This document shows, piece after piece, positions 13,058-24,224 of a DNA stretch of 48,392 nucleotides. A program made the translations under genes and the position numbers. A model generated the notes under the pieces. The model was given only the letters and a program-made list of their open reading frames with translations, was not told where the DNA came from and did no database searches. Origin of the DNA: Ichthyophonus hoferi. Taxonomy: Eukaryota; Opisthokonta; Ichthyosporea; Ichthyophonida; Ichthyophonidae. The stretch is taken from contig NAOQ01000020.1 of assembly GCA_002751075.1 (NCBI GenBank), positions 131,172 through 179,563 of the forward strand, read 5' to 3'. The stretch's first letter is position 1; each line of letters starts with the position of its first letter.

Positions 13058-16000
13058 TTACTCGAGGTCCATCTCCACATCCTCGTCACCACCATGTCTA
13101 TCAGACAACACTTCGACGGGTATAGTGTTGTCCAATGTAAGGCCCTCCATCATCTCCTCAAGCTCTACCTCGGGGAAGTCTTCTTCCAATTCCTCCTCTT
13201 CAGCCGCCTCGACCATAGCAGTTTCCGCAGCAGCATCTGTTGCAGAGAAGAAAAGAAATCAAAGTTAGTCAGTCAGGCTATGATTCAATGCAGTCTGTAC
13301 TAAGCCAGTCCCGGCATACAGGAGGTTAGCCAGCTGGGTCAGATAATAATAATGATAATAAGATAAAACATAAACTTACCCTTGTAGATGTTGACATTGG
13401 CACGATAGTCCTTGTCTTCCTCCAGGTCTTGCATGAACAATTCATATTCAGCCCTATAAGAAGGAGGTATATGAGTACTTTTAGACCTCTTTATCTTACT
13501 AATCAAACATCCATTACATAATCAGCGTATTAGATAATTAACCAAACCACGCAGTAGTGAATACACATTAGCCATGAGAACGGTAATAACCAATGTGAAC
13601 TACCACCACATATTGTACCCGGTTCATCCAATAGGGTTCAAGACACGTTGCCCACCCACCCCCAAAGTGCACTTACACAGCCTTCTCTTCATCTCTTTTG
13701 CCCATTCCCTCCGACTCCTTCTCCAATTGGGCGAGTTTCCATTGACGCTTCTTGTTGGCCTTTCTGCGGTTGGGGTAACTCTTCTTCACAAGTACCACAT
13801 CGGGAAGCTTGTCAGCGTCCATCTTTTCCAAAGATTTGTTGTTGGCGTTGATGAATTTCAAGTCATATCTATTAAATGAGGGGAGTGGTGGGCAGAGAAT
13901 GTCAGGTCAGTCTATCTTAGCATTACAGTGAGCTCTAATGGCTGCCTGCTGGTGGTTGGTGAGAGTAATTTGATAACGTCCCATAGCATCAAACCAGGCA
14001 AACCATAAAATGAACTAAGTAGGAGAAATGAAGGACATGCGGTAAGATGAGGATAGCGAGAGGTCTAGTACAAAGGCCTAGCACATACCCCATACAGGTA
14101 TCACCAGGCTTCAGCAGATTGCCCAGGTGTGTGCGAGACCTGAACATTTGATCGTTAACGCCAAAGTCTCTCGTGCGGACCACCTCCACATCGGCCAATG
14201 CATACTGTGTATATCGTTCCTGGGTTAGTGCATGATACGGATTGGAGGATGGCCGGAAAGCAATATCCCATATACAGCCAGGAGGAGTATACAAAGGCCC
14301 AGGCAGAGGTGAGAAACAGATCATCACGGCCAATAACAGATAATACAGGCAGCACTTGATTAATTTTTCAAAGACAGACAAATAAATGGTGGGTATGAAG
14401 GGGCAGTTAAACACAAACAGGCCCAGGGAGAAGACAATACATATATGTATATCCCACCAGTGCACTAACCTTTCCCTTAGTGGGGCCTAGAAGCTCTACA
14501 TCAAGCACAGTGTACTCGATCAGCTGCTTGTAAGAGGAGATGGGCAGGAAGGCATCACGCCAATACACATTATTTGACATTTCCTGAGCTGTGTACGTAA
14601 ATAGGGTTAGAAATTTTGTACCCAATAGAGAGATTGCACATCTAATTAGGCCAATAAGTAATCACAAATGAGGCAAGAAATAAAGAAGGCAAGAGGGCTG
14701 GGCCTCTCATGCATATGTCCCCACACGAAGAGCTGTACAAGGCATACTGCCAATAGAAAGGCAGGGGGAATACACACTTTGGAGGGTGAGAGGGTCTACA
14801 AGCTGGATGGAAGTATGGACCTTGGCGGCCACACAGAGAGGACTAGAGAGGACGTGAGGGACAAGGTTGGTGTCAATACGTGTACAGGTATAGAGGCAGG
14901 TAGAAGAATCAATTGAATTGAAAATAAGAAAACACTAGCCTAGTTTAAGTCAAGTATATGTCGTGTGGCAACCCAATTACAAACATCCAGCTAATGTAGA
15001 AAGGGTATTAGACCAATCAAACCAACTAATAATCTACAAGTATTCCACAAAAGCCATTCAGCCACATCCTATTCGATAATCAATACAAATAGTATGTAGG
15101 CATGTTCATTAGTTAAGACAAGGTAGAACTATATATGGTTATAAACACGCGATTCGATTGGTTCTTACCTGATGTTGCCCAATGACCTTGCAAGCTTTAC
15201 TGGTAACACAAGTAAATCTTCCTATAAACCCCCAATATTCCACCTGATCAGTACTAAGTCCAGTAAACCCTTATGGGATTTGTTAAAATAGCAGCCACGC
15301 AACCATCTTCCACTAAGAACACATCTCTAATCAGGCATCCACCAATTGAAAGGGATTCATATTAAGCTGGGAGTCATAATTCTCCAATCATAATCTCTCT
15401 AAACCGTGAACAGTCCAAGGGAAATTATTTTTAGAAATAATAAAATGGCATAATCAATCTAGTACATACAATAACTCGGTTGATAAACAAGGGTTGTCAC
15501 AGGGGGTTCAGTGTATGTACACCTAGCCTGCCTGTATTGCACTACCACAAAACTTCAAGAAACACATCAGAAGGATGGGTGGACATAAAGAATCTCAGAG
15601 CTTAAAAGAAATTTACACGTGGCAGGCACATACCTTACACACAGGAACAATCTCTACTGAAAAGGTAAACTTGTAGTTGTGGGTGCCATTGTTGACGTCG
15701 GAGGAGATCAGACGTTCAGAGGTCCTCATCCTGTAGGCCAGAGGGGTGTTACATTACCACCATATACCTTGAAGAGACCTATGTGCCTGTGAGAGACACC
15801 TCATTCCAGACATATACAAAAGCCTAGACAACATGGGCAAGATATCAAACAACACCTACCTGATGGGGGTCACAGTGGCAAGGAAGTCGCACATCTTGAC
15901 TGCATCACTCTTGGTGGAGAAGTAGAAATCAAGTCCTGCCCAGGGGGTTATAGGGTTAATATACAACCTGTGTGGATGTCTTATAGCCATGATTGGCAGG

Positions 16001-18223
16001 CGATTGCTGGGTGTATATTGAACAGATGATAGGAAGAAGCCCCTTACCATCTCTACGCTCTTTGACGTTGACGGTCTTGGTGTGGGCCTGGTGCTTGATG
16101 ATAAGCTGTTCCAAGAAGAAGAAGGTCTTCTTATGGTCAACCTATGAGGGAGCATAGGACAAGGCAGGGAATATATGAGATAGGAGGTACGTTATATGGC
16201 ATGACCCTTGTAACAGATTTGGTTTCCATCCGTAGAGCAGAGTCAGAGGTGAACGACAATCGACAATATGTACGTAACATAGAGGAACAGTCTTAACCAT
16301 CCGATCAAAAGCACCAATATGCCCCTTATTGACTTACCTTCTGTCTGACCTGCACGACAGCATTCCAATGGTCCTTGGCGTTATTGCGATGGCAATTATC
16401 GCACATTTGGTGGCTGACCACATATTCCACAATGAACTCCTGCTGGAGGATAGTAGAGGCAAACACCTATAGGAGGACCAAGTGGAGACATAGAGGGGAG
16501 AGGGGGACGTAGGGTGTATTAAGACATGATGCAGATAATAACCGTCAGGCTGATAGACACACAGCCACGCCCTTTCATATGTCCTGGTGCAGTACCTCTT
16601 ATACCCCCCAGTCTTCCCACCCACCTCTTTCTGGATAATCAGCTTGACCTTCAGACGCCTAGAGTGGGGTTCTGTCCACACAAACGACGCATCTACCAGT
16701 CGCACTTTGGTAAGTCCCTTTAATTTCTTGAGGCAAACTGCTAACAGCTCACGTGACTCAAGCTGGGCGCGAACCCAATTGTTGGGAGGCTGCAGATATC
16801 TGTAAATAATGATTGGGGTATTAAAATAGGCGTTGAAATCACCAATAAGGTTACAAGGAATATTAAGACAAGTTGGGCATGTATATAAAACCCAATATGT
16901 GCTTAATAATTAATAAGGCCATATGAATGGCTAGCATTTAAACTCTCCACTTACACTTCAAATTAGACTTAAATATTGTCAGGGTAATAAAAGATTCCAA
17001 TAATGCTTGAAATGACATAGTTTTATATTTGCGACTTAATTGGCCTAAAACAGGTCCATTTCGGATTGCTGTAGCGGACAGTCATAGGTAATAGAGTATC
17101 CTAGGTGTATTTCAAAAGAACTGCAGATTATGCTATGCTCATAACGCAATGACATAATTATGGCAGGAATGGGTGCGATCTGTATATAAGACGGCCGCAT
17201 ATTGCCTTGATATATCATAACAAAGTGTCTGTATCTTCTAGAGAATATCAGGTATGTGCTCTGAATGTATTGGTGACCTTAAACCAACAACATCCAAGTG
17301 CACTGATCCCAGAGGTATATGAGCTGAGCCTAAACAACTCCCTGCTTCATGTACATAGAGTATTTACAACCATCATTGCATAGAGGACCAGAGAGAGGGC
17401 TATCCACAGTCACACCATAAAAAAAAACAAGTAAAAAAATCAATAACACAGTGAAGACTACAGCTGCATTCATAATAACAGCAAGAAATTGCATAAAAAA
17501 CATACTAAAACTACATAGCAAGAGGCCGTATTCCTGCCTGAACAAAAACGTAACCACAACAATCAGGCCAATATAGACGTTATCCGACAAATTCATGAGT
17601 GAAAGCAACAATATAAACACAACAAGAAAGCAATCGTAGCTTATAATACACCCTGGATTATAGTACTAGGAAACAACATACCATAACGCATAAAAAAGAC
17701 AGAACTATAGGTTACCTGTCACAGCCTCGGCAAAAATACAGAGGCACCTGCTTTTGGATTCCTTCGGTCACATCCACAGTGGAGCGAATACAGTTGATAC
17801 ACATATTGGCTGGGTTGGGAGGGATGGGAATACCACAGGAGCAACAGAGGCTACAGAAGGGAAGAAAAAAAACTGGTGTTGGTACCCAGACCTGTTCCCT
17901 ATCAAACATACAGCCTATATAATGCCTTGACACATTAACAAAGATTTAATATATTCAGTTTATGCAATTAACAAATCTATAAGCTTACAGTGATATTAAG
18001 TTTTCATAGGCATACAGTAGATAATAATTCTTACACAATATCTGCCCACAAATAGAGACCTCATACAAGTCGACATATATGTGGTGGAACCTGCAACGAA
18101 ATGGATGCACTATATATATAAGATACCCTAAACACACAGGCGTACCCGTCCCTTTAAAATAAAATAAAACTCTTACATCATCTGCTGCTGCTGTGGCGCA
18201 TCTTCGGGTTTAATGTACTCCAT
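13058..18223 (-). CDS. NMD3: NMD3, 60S ribosomal subunit export adaptor
   Basis: NMD3 joins the pre-60S subunit and recruits exportin CRM1 for passage through the nuclear pore. Complete gene, 14 coding exons, 520 residues (human 503): 18177-18223, 17716-17850, 16625-16799, 16338-16466, 16048-16141, 15860-15935, 15634-15730, 15169-15221, 14776-14842, 14470-14583, 14089-14219, 13677-13868, 13380-13453 and 13058-13236. All phases close. It starts MEYIKPED, then a zinc-binding block (LCCSCGIP, MCINC, FCRGC), RYLQPPNNWV, RLVDASFVWTEPHSRRLKVK, a second Cys/His site MCDNCH, LDFYFSTK, and FRSRTHLGNLLKPGD. The C-terminus has a basic stretch NRRKANKKRQWKL (NLS-like) and an acidic tail with leucine-rich LEEMMEGLTL, matching the position of the CRM1 export signal in the family. 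Exon 9 uses a weak donor (GTGTAT), so its 3' edge is the least certain boundary. A 916-base intron follows exon 2. Confidence 0.96.
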
Positions 18224-18435
18224 GGTTCTAGTTAGGTAATTACAGATAATAGTTTTTACAGCAACAAAATAAATATGTCAAGCCTTTTTGCAGCTATTTT
18301 CAATCCCTTCTACCCTACAGTACGAATCCCCAACCAGCCCTGCACTGTCCCACTATATACTAACTAGTAGTAGTAACACAATTAGTCCGCTAGGCAAGGG
18401 TACTACATATACACGTGCGTAAGGTACCAGCTGAC

Positions 18436-18460
18436 TGACGTCATAGAATTCTAGCCAATC
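18436..18460 (-). promoter_or_regulatory. CRE plus CCAAT box upstream of NMD3
   Basis: A perfect CREB/ATF palindrome TGACGTCA (18436-18443) and a CCAAT pentamer (in agccaatc) about 10 bases away, 210-240 bases upstream of the NMD3 start codon. Both are common proximal elements of housekeeping promoters; activity here is inferred. Confidence 0.5.
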
Positions 18461-18803
18461 ATGCTGTGGAGCGCATTCATGAGCCATCGCTTAGTCGATA
18501 ATCACTCAGTCTGCACCTTGCAATATTTAATATGCCAGTAAAATAGTTAAGTTTATTTCAATCTACAATTCATCTTTTGATTTCATGTTCTGTCTCACAC
18601 CGCCTTCTGGACTCAGATCAATCCTATACTAACTCGTGGTATTATATTCTTAGTTCACAGTATAGCCTTTATTACTATGGTACGAGTTGATTAGTCCACC
18701 ATAGAGTACATAGTTAATAATGAAGAACCTGTATGGACTAGTTCGTGGCCTACAAAAGACCTCCAGAATATGGACATGTTATACCTTTAGCTAAAATAAT
18801 TGC

Positions 18804-18899
18804 CTACGTAGAAGGTGACTCGCCTTCTCCATCTCGTAGCCTGGGAAATATTTTTCCAGGTAACCCTACCCCTTACTGACCCACCTAGGTCACAAGGGG
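18804..18899. other. Cluster of adjacent hairpins, possible structured RNA or element end
   Basis: Three neighbouring inverted repeats within 96 bases. First, CTACG/CGTAG (18804-18839) encloses GAAGG/CCTTC. Second, a near-palindrome of 21 bases (18840-18860) with arms CCTGGGAAA and TTTTCCAGG. Third, a two-part stem (18869-18899) pairs CCCCTT with AAGGGG and TGACC with GGTCA. It is not a tRNA by its loops and lacks a protein frame. It could be a small noncoding RNA or the end of a MITE-like element. Confidence 0.3.
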
Positions 18900-19612
18900 A
18901 AACAACCACCCAAAAAAAAACAGGCAGTAGCTACGTACTCGAGTTAGTTTTACTCTCCCAGTAGACAAGTGTGCATTGAGCACTTTCCTCTAGTGTACTT
19001 CTAAAATAAAAGCACACCGAAGGACTAGAATGATACATGGTTGTGATAGTAAATATAAGAATGCTATTAGGACATGGCTAAACAGTATAGCAGGAACTCT
19101 TGGAGCGGCCGCATGATAGATCGAATTACACTACAATCTTAGCCATAAGTAGTCAAACTAGGACCTCTGAAATGTATACACAATTACGCACATTTATTTG
19201 CTTTCATATCAATACCTTATAGTCAAGTCTAGACGCTATTTAATGTATCATCGTAATGCACTGTTCCTTAATACTCTCTGCATATGGTATGTTTTTTTTA
19301 GACGTATTTTTACTGCCAAAGCACACATTAGTTTGGCCAGAAATCAAGCAATATTCTCAAGGATATCTTAGACCATAATAGTTCATACTATAATTACCTT
19401 TGTAATGTTATGTTTAACACAACGTACTGGATCCTGACAACTACTATTTTGATAAGACATTCAACAAAATATGTATTCTTTATTATTATTTTTCCGGCTT
19501 GTAATAGCTTGATCCATAACCCCTTGCCCCTTTGTTTTTAATTTTTTTATTCAGTAAGCTCCTGTAGTTACAAATATTATCATTATCTGCGTAGCCCAGG
19601 CGAAGACGTACT

Positions 19613-19754
19613 GCCATCCACACAAGTTGTAGATACTTAATGCTTTAGGCAATAATAATAACCTGATCATTTCTTACTCTCTGCTGGTCTACATTGTGCT
19701 ACATTGTTCATCGTTGCTTTCCACGATATTTGCATAATACAATGTTACAAGATC
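19613..19754 (+). repeat. 142-bp direct repeat, left copy flanking the gap
   Basis: Identical over 142 bases to 20147-20288, with no mismatch by eye. It ends four bases before the N run. Most simply, the same genomic segment is present at both contig ends and was not collapsed when the scaffold was built. Confidence 0.9.
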
Positions 19755-19758
19755 CTGA

Positions 19759-20146
19759 NNNNNNNNNNNNNNNNNNNNNNNNNNNNNNNNNNNNNNNNNN
19801 NNNNNNNNNNNNNNNNNNNNNNNNNNNNNNNNNNNNNNNNNNNNNNNNNNNNNNNNNNNNNNNNNNNNNNNNNNNNNNNNNNNNNNNNNNNNNNNNNNNN
19901 NNNNNNNNNNNNNNNNNNNNNNNNNNNNNNNNNNNNNNNNNNNNNNNNNNNNNNNNNNNNNNNNNNNNNNNNNNNNNNNNNNNNNNNNNNNNNNNNNNNN
20001 NNNNNNNNNNNNNNNNNNNNNNNNNNNNNNNNNNNNNNNNNNNNNNNNNNNNNNNNNNNNNNNNNNNNNNNNNNNNNNNNNNNNNNNNNNNNNNNNNNNN
20101 NNNNNNNNNNNNNNNNNNNNNNNNNNNNNNNNNNNNNNNNNNNNNN
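19759..20146. other. Assembly gap (388 N)
   Basis: Uninterrupted run of N between two identical 142-bp sequences. No biology can be read from it, and the true distance may be zero. Confidence 0.99.
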
Positions 20147-20288
20147 GCCATCCACACAAGTTGTAGATACTTAATGCTTTAGGCAATAATAATAACCTGA
20201 TCATTTCTTACTCTCTGCTGGTCTACATTGTGCTACATTGTTCATCGTTGCTTTCCACGATATTTGCATAATACAATGTTACAAGATC
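20147..20288 (+). repeat. 142-bp direct repeat, right copy flanking the gap
   Basis: Second copy of 19613-19754, beginning at the first base after the N run. The sequences diverge right after the shared GATC. Confidence 0.9.
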
Positions 20289-21298
20289 GTTAACTGCGGA
20301 TGAACGCATAGTTTGGCCGATCTTTGATAACAAGCGGTAATGTAATGACTGGTCTTATTTTAGTTAATCGAATACCGTTTTACAATAAGTACATCGATTC
20401 TTGTCAATAGTAACACTTCTACACCAATGAGGAAATATGTTCATTCGCCATCTAAATGGGAACTCAATAGTATTTAAGTATTGCGGTAAGATCGGGCAAT
20501 TCCAGTGGGTCTTTGTGAGTTAGATTGGCCAATAATAGTTTTTCCAATCAGTTGCATTTACAGTAATGAATACTACAGATGCTAACCGCAATTTGCATGA
20601 TAAGATGAGACAAGTATAAAGGAAAACTGAAATAATCAATAAAGATCCTCGACTGCTCCCGCCGTTCGGCGCGCTCCCTGGCCATTCATACACATACGGT
20701 CTACTAGAAAACTTACAAAGTTCCCGTAATACACATAAAACTTTGCATATATGTATATAACAATCACATCGTTATTGTAATGTCTAATCCACCGTTAGCA
20801 CCCGATAATTAGTGTTCAGATCAGATCTCTCATCCGTTAAAAAGTCAGAGAACTACGTACTAAAATTAAAGTGACAATAATTATTATTGACATAGTAATA
20901 TGGTAATATAGCACTTCTTACTGATTGTATACACTGTACTATAGGCACTATCGCGCTTAAACGAACTGAAATAGGAATTCCTTCTTCAGTAATAGCTGAA
21001 TATAATCGTAATAGATATCTAGAGATATAGCCCACATATACGCCTGTCTCTACGTTGCCTTCGATAGAAAGTAAATCAAACCAATTACCTATCACTAACG
21101 ATAGTACAGAAATATTAACAATCGATTACAAAAGTCAATTAGAGATCTCAAGGAGCTGTGGACAAATCAACAGAACTCCCACAGATTTCTACATACAACG
21201 ATAATTTATAAATAACATAACGTAGCATCGCCATTACATTGATGCTACAAATCGAACCGTAACATTTACAATTCAATACCATCGGCCCGACTCGTAGA

Positions 21299-21310
21299 TT
21301 TTGGCGCGAA
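21299..21310 (+). promoter_or_regulatory. E2F-type site upstream of the 21400 gene
   Basis: TTTTGGCGCGAA matches the E2F/DP consensus (TTTSSCGC) with the extended symmetric half. It lies 90 bases upstream of the start codon at 21400, a typical E2F position, and suggests cell-cycle-linked expression. Confidence 0.5.
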
Positions 21311-21399
21311 TGGATGTTGCCGTTAGAGCCAGCTAGTCGGCTAAATATTACTAAGCTGTCTAACTACAATTTAGACAGACTGTAGACTTAGAGACATTT

Positions 21400-24224
21400 A
21401 TGGGAGAGGATATGTCTACCGCCAAGAGAGTTAAAAAGCAGGCGCTTGACAGGCGCCTTATTGCAGAGGTGGAGGTTATCAGAAAGAAGAATCGCCCTAT
21501 TACTGAGGATGAATTGGCGGATATGATATTTGCTCGTAGGGAGGGTGGAGCCCTGAGGAACTTGTACACTTTTGAGGTATATATGTAGTTTTTTTTGTCT
21601 CTGTTTATTTATTCAATAGCTTTATTATTTTTTCCGTTGGTCTTTATTTCTGGTGACATAGATAAGCCAACCGAAGGAGGCCAGACTTATTAGTATTTCT
21701 TTTTTCGGCAGTGGGACAGGCAGCTTGTATATTTCTACCAGATATTTTAGAGATCCCCCGAGGTTCTAGGTGCTAAGTATAAGATCACTGGCTGAGAACT
21801 TTACATGTATCTTTCGATACACACACACATACTTACTGGGACCCTAATTCTTAAGCAATCATGCACTGCGTTTTTTACACACAAGGATAGCTTTATATTT
21901 CTAATCTATACTAGTTAACTTCTACGCTTTTATGAAGGACAGCCATTCTTTTACTCGTACAGCTTGCTTGAATACCTCATGCCCACACATGCAAACATAT
22001 ATATATTAATCACACAGTACCGCTCCGAGACACATTTCCCTCTGCCCTGCTACAGTCATTTATTTATATCAATAGGCTTAAGCCTACCTGCATAGAATAA
22101 CAGACCTACTGCCACATATTAACGACTGTCATGTTACATTCTACCTTCCTCTGCTCTTCTCTTTTCCATATATATATATATGTATAAGTTCTCGGGATGT
22201 TTTTTCATTTAAAGGATTTGACCCTTCCCGCTCTAGTATGTTTTATATATCTACTGACTATCTTGCCCTGCAGTTCTTTATCGACAGTCCCAAGTATGAG
22301 TTGTCACCAGAGGCCAAGGCCCTATGGGATGTGGAGTGGGCCGTGAATTCTGCTAGGTAATTGAGAGAGCTTTAATTGGATAGGCTGGAGATAGAGAAGG
22401 AGGTGCTTTTAGGGTCTAGCTGTGGGTGAAGTGGCTGTTAGTATGAGTAACAGAAGTTTAAAAGTTATAAGACCAATATAATGTAAAAGATAAAAAGAGA
22501 ATGAAAGCATAGGCTGACCTATGGGGGGAGGCAGCAAGCAGTATGAAGACACACTAGTAGAAACTGAGGACGGGCCTGTGAGCGGGCTAATGGCGTGGCG
22601 TCTAGAATTATTGAAAGAGGAGGCAGAGCTCTCCGAGGTGCACGTGAAGATGCTGGTGTCCTTGCTTCTGAGTGGTGGAAAAATCAACCCAATGGGAAAG
22701 AACTCACTAGGCAAGGTCCCTTCTCTCTCCTTTTATCTCCTCCTCTCTCCTCTCCCCCTCCTCTTCCTTTTCTTAATGCTAATACATATAGGTAAGGTCA
22801 TTCTATGGCTAACACCTTCTGAGGTAATGCATATATTGGACTCCCTGCTATTTGAATGTAGCTAGTTGTACTGGCTGAACCCCCGCACCCTAAGCTCATA
22901 TCTCCTCTGCACACTGTTGCCTCCTGTTTATATCCTATATATATTGTCTCAAGTCTCTTGTATCTTAACAGCCCCGTGCATTTCTCCCTCGTATTAATTT
23001 GCAGGTTTAAAACATCTATTTACAAAAATACATACACGATTCTCACACAACCATAGCCAGATGTACAACAGCACATTGGAAGCCTCCTACAAGACTAATA
23101 TGCAATGTGCATCATATTTTGGGATATAGACCTCACCTGCTATTGCACACTCCTCCCACGATCATAGATAGTAGTAGACACGTCTATACATATGCAAATA
23201 TACCATCTGACTTTTATCCCCTATAGAGTATCTATGCCGCAGGTATCCTGTCTCAGAAGCAGGCAGGAAACTGATTAATGTTGTTCTAGAAAAACATTAC
23301 AACGACGGTGAGTTCCTTTGTCTATACAGGCATTATTACTGTGGCAGTTGGGGCGGGTCCTTAATACTATCTATTATTTTTGCTTCATATCAATAAATGA
23401 CAGACAACTTGCTTCCAAGCATGATGCAACTGTTCTATCTATGGATGTGGGACTTCTTGTATCCTTACACCTGTGAGGTACATAGCGCATATATATATGA
23501 TGTATAATATGTGTTAATGTGTATTAATAGCAGCCTCCCTGTAGCTGAGGAAGAGGTGCCGGTACCTTCTCAGGAGACACCTTCCAAAACTAGTATGACT
23601 ATGGACACCACCACCACCACCTTGGTATGATAGCCACCCACACAGACATATGATAGCTACCCTCTCTCTACTGCATGCCATACCTTTCATCTTTCCTTGC
23701 TCTCCTCTGCCCTCACTTTTTACTACCCCCTTTAAATATATGTATTACTTCCATGTCTTTTTTCATTAACAACACCCGTTCCATCATTCAGTTAGTGTCC
23801 TGTGTTCATATACAAGGAATAGATATACTGATTTTATATCTTACACCCCCACATTCTTATGGTTTCTAACACCAATATAATCACACCTTTTGATTATGGT
23901 ACTACTGCCATGCCAAGCACTATTACAGATCATACGAATAAATCCAATGGGAATAGTACAGTCATTGCGAAGAAAAACACACCCGTTCCTTACTGATACA
24001 CTATCCACAAGACCTTAGGAACACCTTCATACCTGTATGTCTATATCAAACATGCCTACATTCACCCTTTATATGTACTCATATACTTTCTTAATATACT
24101 TCCATATTTATAGGAGTCCCCAGCTGTGTTGGCAGTACAATATCTTGACGCTAAGGGTAACCTGTACAAGTCTGCCGTATATGACAATGCCGGGAAGTTG
24201 TTAGAGTCAGAGATACGCCCATAA
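21400..24224 (+). CDS. Uncharacterised eight-exon protein (about 268 aa)
   Basis: I do not recognise the family. Exons: 21400-21576, 22274-22356, 22535-22710, 22792-22823, 23229-23307, 23404-23477, 23550-23624 and 24114-24224; phases close to a stop at 24222. The start is the first ATG after an in-frame stop (MGEDMSTAKRVKK; a second Met follows at codon 5). The protein opens with a basic helix-like region, then Glu/Asp-rich helical segments (WRLELLKEEAELSEVHVKML), an aromatic run (MMQLFYLWMWDFLYPYTCE), a Pro/Ser/Thr-rich linker with five Thr in a row, and a C-terminal segment VLAVQYLDAKGNLYKSAVYD. No signal peptide. Weak points: exon 3 acceptor lacks a pyrimidine tract, intron 3 needs a GC donor, and the acceptors of exons 5 and 7 were chosen by phase. 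An E2F-type site upstream hints at a proliferation role, which is inference only. Confidence 0.72.

Larger units (their letters stand above)
18461..21298. other. Intergenic region with assembly gap
   Basis: Sequence between the NMD3 promoter and the gene starting at 21400. Apart from the hairpin cluster, the duplicated flanks and the gap, I see nothing gene-like; frames spanning the N run are meaningless. Confidence 0.6.

Noticed and set aside
12986-13303. Plus-strand frame of 105 codons
   Set aside because: Antisense of the NMD3 acidic C-terminal exon.
17330-17620. Very hydrophobic 96-codon minus-strand frame with several apparent membrane spans
   Set aside because: Lies wholly in an NMD3 intron; T-rich DNA yields Phe/Leu/Val runs by composition, and no promoter or poly(A) signal frames it.
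19689-20204. Open frames running through the N gap
   Set aside because: They consist of unknown residues only and carry no information.
19613-20288. The paired 142-bp copies as terminal repeats of a mobile element
   Set aside because: No element-end dinucleotides, no target-site duplication and direct abutment to the N run; a contig-overlap artefact explains it better.
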